Part shown: positions 56,846-64,000 of the stretch, piece by piece
Position numbering within the stretch: the stretch's first letter is position 1
Layout of the letters: every line of letters starts with the position of its first letter
Assembly (NCBI GenBank): GCA_030533445.1
Contig: CM060081.1
Coordinates: forward strand, 20,009,611-20,073,610
Length of the DNA stretch: 64,000 nt
Direction: 5' to 3'
Source: Cyprinodon diabolis
Taxonomy: Eukaryota; Chordata; Actinopteri; Cyprinodontiformes; Cyprinodontidae
Program-made: the position numbers and the translations under genes
The notes under the pieces: model-generated
The model's input: only the letters and a program-made list of their open reading frames with translations
Databases searched by the model: none
What the model was told of the DNA's origin: nothing

Positions 56846-57730
56846 GGCCCGAGCAGCGACAGCGCTCCAAAGGCCTATTATATCTGTGGTGTTTATTATT
56901 CTTATTTTTCTCCTGACAAAACAAGTGGCTTTTTGGAGGCGTTAAGATGTTCAAAAACTCCCCAAACTTGGCAGTAAATTGTCCACCGACGAAAATGTAC
57001 GTATTTTAATGGAATTCAAAAATGGGTGTAGCCAAATGGCTCTACAGCGGCCCCCAAAGGTAGATGGGGAAAACCGCAAGTCACAGAGATTTGAAATATG
57101 GCAGGTAGGTAGATCTCAACGAATCATGAAAAAAAAGAAAGCTCTTGGAGGTATGCTCTAAGGCCCTGTCCACACGAAGTCAAACCCTGGCCTAAACGCA
57201 CAAATTTTTCACCAAACCAGACCAAACCTGGAATATCTCTAGGAAGAACAGAGCAATATAGACGACATAGTTCAGCACCTGAATTTGACTGAACCACGAA
57301 AATGGACCCGCAGGGCCATTTTCCGGTTTTCTGGTTTGGTTGTTGTATAAATATTACTGCTCATGCCCAACATTTCGTTGCCTGTTTTCACCTATGTTTG
57401 CTTTGGCACCACAGCGCCACTTACAGGCCTGGCATATATTTTGCAGCGTTTTCATGCATACGTGTGGTCGATCACATTTATTTTAAGTCTCCGTCTTTAC
57501 GACAAACGTTCTGGAAAATATTAGCGTTTCGTGTTCGTTTTGACTTCGTGTGGAAGGGGCCTAAAACCTACAGGAAGTCGGCCATTTTGAGTCAAATGTC
57601 GATTTTTTTTTTTTACAATTTTTCAATTCTCTGGGCGTCGAATTTTAATTATCTCCTCCTAGCATTTGAGCCATTGGCTTTAATTAATTTTCTTTTTGTA
57701 GGCTGAACCACATATTGAAGTTCAATTTTC
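56846..57730. repeat. Teleost 'GCCCGAGC' interspersed repeat, interrupted by a MITE
   Basis: Left part 56846-57161: aggcccgagcagcgacagcg, ccaaaggcctattatatctg, then ttattattcttatttttctc and text rich in aaaactccccaaacttggca. Right part 57562-57730: acctacaggaagtcggccat, ttgagtcaaatgtcg, tctgggcgtcg. These words occur in this order in a repeat common in fish genomes. The interruption is the element at 57162-57561. Confidence 0.65.
57162..57561. mobile_element. Harbinger-like MITE, 400 bp, inserted in a repeat
   Basis: Inverted termini GGCCCTGTCCACACGAAGTC at the left and tgacttcgtgtggaaggggcc at the right (one or two mismatches), flanked by TAA at 57159-57161 and 57562-57564. The interior includes gcaccacagcgccacttaca and gcctggcatatattttgcag, words frequent in fish MITEs of this type. 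No transposase. Confidence 0.78.
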
Positions 57731-57939
57731 AACAAAAAAACAAACAAACAAATAAAAAAAAAGAAAACATTAAATAGATTAGTGATGTAGGGAATTTAAC
57801 TCTTTTTGACGCTCCTCCATGTCTGAACAACATTCTCACAAGCAATGTTTATTCTCCTTCCTCCTCATTGTCTCCTCCCTTTTAAACCTGTTCTCCCTCT
57901 GAAGCCTGGGAATAATGTCCGTCGCGTTTTTTTGTTTTT

Positions 57940-58392
57940 TTTTGTTTGGGGGGGCGCTCTGCATTGGGGGGCATGTGGAGGGGGGCTTTAACCCGGTCAC
58001 AGCGCGGGGAAGTTGCGCACCGTGGTAGTGCGTTGCCATGGGGTTTTGTCAAACCTATTGACTGCAATAGGGTCCTTGCTTTTCTTCTGAGTCTGTCTTT
58101 GTTAAAGGGGGAGGAGGAAGGACCCCCTACTACTTTTTTCCCCTTAAGTCTCGCAAAGGCGCGTGAGGAGGCAGGAGGAAAAGTAGGAGGAGGAGGGGAG
58201 CCGAAAGGAGCAACAGCATCCAGGGGAGGTTGGAAAGGGAGGAGGAGGAGGAGACGCTGAGGTGTTCTGCGTTGGACCAACAGATAAGGGAAGCGGCTCT
58301 ACGTTTAACAGTCACACCTCCACCTCTTTCTGCCGCCGGTGGACGCAAATCAACTTTGGGAAGGGCTGCGGCATGAGACGCACCTGACGGTG
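57940..58392 (+). promoter_or_regulatory. GC-rich promoter-like region and candidate non-coding first exon
   Basis: Stands out as GC- and CpG-richer than its AT-rich surroundings: gggggggcgctctgc, cggtcacagcgcggg, gcgcaccgtgg, aaaggcgcgtgagg, tgccgccggtggacgc. It has GGA-rich tracts (aggaggaggggagccg, gggaggaggaggaggaga). Near the right end, gacgcacctgacg|gtgagtttg is a consensus splice donor at about 58391. No long open frame starts here, so I read it as promoter plus 5'-UTR exon of a plus-strand host gene continuing to the right. No TATA box is evident. The gene is not identified. Confidence 0.5.
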
Positions 58393-60184
58393 AGTTTGTA
58401 TCACTTTATGGCTCATGGTGTGCGAGAAAATCTTTCCTCTTGGTTAATAGCTGTCAGTCTGATCATTTATTGGCATCTGGATGTTGCAAAAATAAATAAA
58501 TAAATGGTACCACTGTGCACCGGTAAAAACCTGTACTTTGTTCAATATTGGCTATTTAAGAATTTATATGTTTGATTTAAGGTTTACATGTCAGATGTAT
58601 TATTTGAATAACACGTGTTTAATTGGATCAAGGTGTGTTGCATGTTTTCCTTTTTTAATAATAATACATTCCTGTCGCTTAATGTGAGTTTTATACATTT
58701 TTCTAGGTTTCAGGTAGATTTATATTTTATTGAAATAAAAATAATAAAACATCTTTATTTTATTTTATTTTATTTTAATGCCTGTCATAGTTGGTCTTAT
58801 AACAGGAACCCCTGCCGTTTTATATGTTGGGAATCTCTTTGAGATCTACCTGATATCTCCACTGCTAATAGACAGAAACATTGATATCTGCTTTTTTAGT
58901 ATTCTATTCTCATCTCTTCACAGTAGCATATGAATTATTTGAGCAATATTTCTAAATAAAAGAGACATAAAATGCTTATCTAGAGGTGGTTCATAGTTTG
59001 GGGCTTGAACTGATGTGCGGGGTGTTTAAAACCAAGAAGCATTCATTCTCAGGATGATGTTCTAAAATCCAGTATGATAATTAAGATATAAATGTTAAAA
59101 TATGTCAATGTAATATATATCTGAATACAATTCCTGTACTTTACTTCCCATATTTTGCTGTTACTTGTTTAGAAAATTCAAAGTTCAGGAGGGACTGTAA
59201 ACACCTGTTTTTATTTCTGAGGGTTATTTGAGTCATTTAGGTTTTATACCAAGTCCCTTTTCTCACTAAATTCAATCAAATTATTGCATTGCTTATGTTT
59301 AGCAGTGCAGTAAATTAAAAATGTATTTTATCCATATAAACTCTCAACACTCTACAGTAAATACTGTTCAAGATTTTGTTTGTCGCCTGTTACTTTTTTT
59401 TTTCCTGAGATAAGGGGATTTTGGCCCAACTGGTGTTTCTGCAAGTTGGACTAAATATACTGCTATAACGTAGCATCTATATGTATCACCAGACAGCAAG
59501 ATACACTTTGTGAAATGTACAGATTTAGAAATAACTCCCTTTACATACAGATGTGAAGTGCAAGCTTAATCTGCAGCATAGTGCAGCAACTGACACAACA
59601 TGGAGGACTCAGTGAGGATGAAGGGAGGTCGACAGCAGGGCAAGTCAGTGCATTATCCAATGTTTGTTTTGTTTCTAGTGAGGAAACGCCGACAGCTGCT
59701 GGTAATGACAGTAGCTATGTTTGCATGTGCAAAATTGTCTGATCTAATTCAAATGTGCTCTGATTCATACAAAAAACTGTACTTCTAATTCAAAATTTAT
59801 ATTAGATCAACATCTAACAACTGGATTGTGCTCTCACCTTTATTCAAAGTAGAAGCTCTCTAACATGTGCAGAGTTTTCAGTTTTTCCTTATAGGGGTCA
59901 TAGAATGCTTATATAGGTATTTGGTGCTGGTCCTTAATGTCTCTGAATTGGGTGTGTAACATTGGTTTAGCTGAAAATGGCATATTTGCTGTTCTATGCA
60001 CCCTAATGCAAGCCTGGTTATTAGCCCTAGAATGAAATGATAGGTTTTCTTCCTTTTATGGTATGATCAAGAATATTTAGATGAGCTGTGTGTGATTGGT
60101 TGGTTTACAACGAGCGAAGCTGCTGAACAAAGACGCATCAGAGCAACAAGCACTCTCTGAAACATCAAAATTGTTGATATGGTA
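58393..60184. other. AT-rich DNA, possible first intron
   Basis: No exon or repeat ends recognised. (TTTTA)n run of about five units near 58757-58780. Confidence 0.4.
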
Positions 60185-60490
60185 GGGTGACCAGACGTCC
60201 CCCTTTTCATACCTAAAAAAATGTCTGGGGGGAATTTCAAAATCGTCCGGGATTTTGGTCAACTACAGTGCAGAACATAGTCGAGACACACTGGGCACTC
60301 AGCCCCAGAGGCTGGGGCTTGTCCGGGAACCCCTTTGGATGGGGGCAGGGAGCCAGCCAGGAAGGGAGCGACCGAACCTGACCCGGTGATGGTAGCCTGG
60401 ACACTGGCGGCCCCTTGCTTCCCCCGCCTGCCTAACCGGCACCCCTCCTCCGGCTGAGGACGGGCGGCTCATGGCTTTCTATGGAGGTCG
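60185..60490. repeat. Repeat-like GC-rich patch
   Basis: Begins tagggtgaccagacgtcccc, with gtctggggggaatttcaaaa and cgtccgggattttggtc, phrases seen in dispersed vertebrate repeats. The GC-rich part (60290-60480) contains gaggctggggcttgtccggg and gaggacgggcggctc. No ends resolved. Confidence 0.35.
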
Positions 60491-60984
60491 GGTCCACTCA
60501 GCTGCCCAGCAGTCAACACTTCAGGTTAATTAGATGGATGCTGGTCAGATTATGGACCCTCTCAATTTTACTCTGATAAAAACACCCTCAGAAGAAAAAT
60601 ACGACTTTTATTCGAAGTAAAAAAAAATCTGTTTCGACTCCTAGAAGAAAAGCTGCTTGTAGAAGCATCCTTTGAAGAAAACTATGAACATGTAAATGTA
60701 ATTTAACTATAGTGCAGTTTGAGCTGAACAGTCTATGAAAATGTGTCAATGCTTTGGTTGATTGTCAGCAAGGGTCTTTTTGGTTTCATTTCTCTGTTGT
60801 ACCAAATTATTTTCCCTCAGTACAGCAGCACAAAAGTGAGGTGAACTGCAGTTTAAATGAACACCTTTATAAGGTGCTTATTTTTAAAGAATGGTTACAT
60901 TGTATTAAATATCAAAGTAGTAGGGAAACAGCTGTTCCAACCGTTGCATTTCCGAATTTTCCCGAGTGCTGCCCGACTTTACAC
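60491..60984. other. No recognised feature
   Basis: Non-coding; small open frame at 60754 not protein-like. Confidence 0.4.
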
Positions 60985-61127
60985 AAGTGAATAAAGTGAA
61001 TGCGATTGGTTGTTTATCTAGGGGGCGGGATTGTAATGGCGGAAGGTTCGCAAGCAATTTTGGTTGTGACCGGTTTTTCAGAAGCATCTTGCTAACCATT
61101 TAGCAACTTTGTACTAGTAGGTTCCCA
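60985..61127 (+). promoter_or_regulatory. Promoter-like stretch upstream of the 61128 ORF
   Basis: An inverted CCAAT box (gcgattggttg, about 61002-61012) is followed by a GC box (agggggcgggat, about 61019-61030) and aatggcggaagg, which holds an ETS/YY1-like core. The ORF start is about 95 bp farther on. Confidence 0.45.
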
Positions 61128-61454
61128 ATGGGAAATTACATTTGGACAAATAAGCACTTAGAAACGACACTGCCAAGGAATGCTATGAATAGCGGAAACA
61201 TGCAAGAAGAGGAGAGTTTTGTGTCGGAGGTTGTGGAAGTGTCTCCTCCGTCATACATTTTTTATTTAGAGGAGAAAAGCAGGGACAAAGTTGTTATGGA
61301 AGAGGATGCCAGGGTGGCAGAAGCATCGTTTGGTGTAGAAGGCTTACAACCGTACATGTTTGAGCCCTTGCCTCGCAACGCTTCTGTTAGCTCTACGTCT
61401 GCCGAAGACACAGACGTCCATCCCTATGAACACTGGGACGGAACTCAATGGTAG
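61128..61454 (+). CDS. Unidentified 108-aa ORF, possible first coding exon
   Basis: Opens with MGNYIWTNKHLETT and continues with a strongly acidic segment (QEEESFVSEVVEVSPPSY, EEKSRDKVVMEEDARVAEAS) and GLQPYMFEPLPRNASVSS. The QPYMFEP phrase reminds me of the start of fish proteins with a P2RX7-C-type Cys/His domain, often multi-copy and possibly transposon-linked, where an acidic stretch precedes the Cys-rich part. No Cys-rich part is seen here. The frame ends at TAG, but aactcaatg|gtagag just before the stop could be a splice donor, with the rest downstream outside what I can recognise. Codon use and the promoter-like upstream sequence support it being real. Function not established. Confidence 0.4.
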   Translation: MGNYIWTNKHLETTLPRNAMNSGNMQEEESFVSEVVEVSPPSYIFYLEEKSRDKVVMEEDARVAEASFGVEGLQPYMFEPLPRNASVSSTSAEDTDVHPYEHWDGTQW

Positions 61455-63543
61455 AGCAAATTATTCTTATTTCTTATTTCAACCTTTGCGTGTATTAGCT
61501 GTGACATATGAATCAAAATGCTATGACCAAAAAAGATTTGATTGACAGATGACCGTTAATATATGATTGGCCAAATTTAGGTGTACAAGCTGACGTATAA
61601 CTAAATGGCCTGCATAAGATAACGAAAAAAAACCCACAGATTTAAGACAGGATTTTTTTTTTTTTGAAATTTTCTTTGGGAACAATATTGTCTGATAAAG
61701 AGTACATTTATATACATGTTTAAGCGAGAATGATTTGACATTTAAATATGACTTCCCTACGACTTTAAATAATTGACAAAAAATATGTTTAACACTATCA
61801 AACCTCTTTCTATTTTGGAATAAAGAGGTTAAAATAAAATACATTATATATTTATCCAAAAATTAGATTTAAAGAGCAATACTTTTTGTTAAATGATCAA
61901 GCTTGCTATAAAAGTCTTTTTCAGGTTAAAAAAAAAGGACTGTCATGACAAACGCTGGCCTTACATTGTTTAACTTCAAAATAAACATATCGGTTGTTGG
62001 TGTATTTTATAGGCTTAGTATGTGACATGATCTTTTGTGTACACTAATTCATGCAAACTTCTGCTGTAAACTTGTCCCTTACTTGATGCTGCTGGAACCT
62101 AATTTCACTACTATGATACACAAAGGCTTATTTTTTCTGTTTTATGCATTTGCACATATAAACAACATAAAAAACAAACCACTTTTACTTCCTTTAAAAA
62201 AGTATTATCTTACAATTAATATAAAAAGTAATCTGAATTCATCTAACTTCAATGAAAAATTGAGGCCTTTCATTTCTCCCATCCTATGCATGCACAGAAT
62301 GTTGGTATGGTTTCCTCCAAGTTTCTCTTGCACTACAACAGCCGTATTAACTGGACAATATGGAACTGGTTTGGTGTTAGCAAAGTCTGTATTGAAACAG
62401 TCGTGTGGAAAAGAGTTATTCATCCCCACAGAACTCATATAAATTAGTTAAAGGACATAAATACAGATGTCCCTTCTGCAGCACGGAGATTTGGATTGTT
62501 TAGTTTTGAAGCAGGCCAGTAAATAGAGGCTAGTTGGTGCAAATAGCACAGGGATGCTCACTATTGGCTATCACACGAGAACTGAACAGTGTGATGGACA
62601 TTGAGACATCTCTCTATATCAGTGCATTAGAGCACCTCAGGATGGGAGATTATATAGATTCTCTGTTTGTGGTTACTTTGCACTCATTAGCTGAATGCAG
62701 GTTTGTACACGGGGAGATACAGTTTCCACTTAGAAGAACATTTGGGGTTGTGGTGTGAAATTATCACAAATGTCACATTGCACTATAAACAGATTTAAAA
62801 GTCAAAATATGTTTACAGGCAAAATAAAAAATCATGTTTTCATAATTAAATTACCACTGCTGTCCCGATTCCTCCTCTACACTCGAGAAAACAGCTTCTC
62901 ATTACAGGCATTGATGATAGAGCGTAAACACGCATGACAAAACATTAACATGATTGATGAGAGTTAAATCTGCATGATTAAAATCATGTTAGAGTGGCAT
63001 TTAAATCACAGGCTAATAGTGGTCATCACTGGTTTCTGTAATTGATGGGGTGTGGATGGAAGAGCTTGTCGGCTGTTTCTGATCGGCTCTTGGTGTTCAT
63101 AAAGCACCCCTTCTCTCAAGAGGTCGACAAAGAGATTCCCTTGTAATGAATATTTACAGGGTATGTTAATGCATGTGCGGAACTGTTGCAAATTTTAGTG
63201 TTTTGTTTCTTCACTGCTGTTTTTTGGTTTCTCCGTGCAGACAGCTGCCTTTGAGGGAATCCCAGGAAACCAAGATTCTCTGTAGTTTACTTCTGATTTG
63301 CTGTTTGTATTCTCTTTGATGGTTTATTCGGATTGTAAAAAAAATCATCTTGGCCTATATTGTCACTGAAAACAAAGAGGGAAGAAAGTGGATTCCCTTC
63401 AAGTGAACATGCCACTAGCAGAAATCTTCTTAAACTGGTGCTCTGGGTTCCTTATAGTCTTAAATACAAAGACCATGTAAAGTGGAGGATGCCATGAGTA
63501 CTTCTAATGGTCTTTTATTCATGCTGTGTCCCATTTACCCCAG
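61455..63543. other. AT-rich DNA, possible intron
   Basis: No supported exon. A splice-acceptor-like ttggtttctccgtgcag ends at 63240, but I could not define an exon after it. Confidence 0.35.
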
Positions 63544-63604
63544 AGAGATGGGCCCAAAGCTCCTAGGTCCTCCAATGTTCATACCCACAATTATCACCCA
63601 TCAG
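63544..63604 (+). CDS. Candidate 61-bp internal exon
   Basis: Bounded by an acceptor (tgtgtcccatttaccccag, ending 63543) and a donor (catcag|gtaagcag at 63605). One frame reads DGPKAPRSSNVHTHNYHPS; another starts MGPKLLGPPMF. Both are open through the exon. 61 nt is not a multiple of three, so it would change phase. The protein is not recognised. It could be a coding exon of the plus-strand gene whose first exon may be near 58.2 kb, or a chance pair of splice signals. Confidence 0.35.
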
Positions 63605-64000
63605 GTAAGCAGAGGAAGCCCATAATTTCACTTCTAGGCCAAAGACAACAGCCTCTAATAGCACTTGTCATCACACGTGGGTCCCCTGCCTCTCCTTTTT
63701 GTATTCAGGCCAGTGGCGCTTTGTGTCCAGAAGTAGGTCGAATGCTTCTCACCAAACACATTTGAACCAGTGCCAGTAATTGGACGAGCAATGTGTCGAC
63801 CATCTCCCAGCCAGTCCGTGTCAGGCAGCGCTGCTGCGCCGCTTAATATGCAGCTCCAACCTGCTGGATTTCATGGACCCTTTTTCATCCCTTTTAATCA
63901 TCCCTTTAATCGTTTGAATTTTCAAACAGCAGCAAACAGAACATCCGTTGTGTCCGCAGGCGCACGGATTCTTAATAAGGATTCAGCTGACTATGAGTTC
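63605..64000. other. Non-coding DNA to window end
   Basis: No further exon or repeat recognised. Confidence 0.4.

Overview
The window looks like vertebrate, almost certainly teleost fish, genomic DNA. It is AT-rich and almost free of host coding sequence. It is packed with repeat families typical of teleosts: Rex1-, Rex3-, L2- and L1-type LINEs, Sushi/chromovirus Ty3-Gypsy elements, Tc1, hAT and Harbinger-like DNA elements, and tRNA-derived SINEs. The species cannot be fixed from the sequence.

Layout. 1-9 kb holds a decayed Gypsy gag, a solo LTR with a 5-bp target duplication, copies of an unclassified GC-rich poly(A) element, and a Rex1-like LINE cut into three pieces. 9.3-10.1 kb is an LTR-like segment. 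11.1-16.6 kb is a minus-strand L2 LINE (RT plus an ORF1 esterase remnant) broken by the best copy of the GC-rich element (12341-13642, 28-base poly(A), 13-bp target duplication) and by a long inverted-repeat element at 15224-15613. 20409-26189 is a complete Ty3/Gypsy chromovirus on the minus strand: two LTRs, target duplication aaaac, intact Gag, broken pol with a C-terminal chromodomain. 26833-28080 is an apparently intact Tc1 transposon with perfect 29-bp terminal repeats and an uninterrupted 343-aa DD34E transposase. 30554-34828 is a 5'-truncated L1 with a 13-bp target duplication, carrying a hAT-like element (8-bp duplication) that itself carries a solo LTR (5-bp duplication). 35-56 kb is mostly AT-rich non-coding DNA with small repeats: a hAT-like end, a SINE, a Rex3 3' end with its GATG tail, and a Harbinger-like MITE.

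Host gene signal appears only at the right end. A GC-rich stretch around 57.9-58.4 kb looks like a promoter and non-coding first exon ending in a consensus splice donor. A short candidate internal exon lies at 63544-63604, and a 108-codon ORF at 61128 sits behind a CCAAT/GC-box promoter-like stretch. These suggest a plus-strand gene running out of the window, which I could not identify.

The most notable items are the GC-rich mosaic poly(A) element family, sequence evidence for Tf1/sushi-type self-priming in the Gypsy element, the intact Tc1 copy, the three-level nested insertion, and the inverted-repeat element flanked by an unusually long direct repeat.
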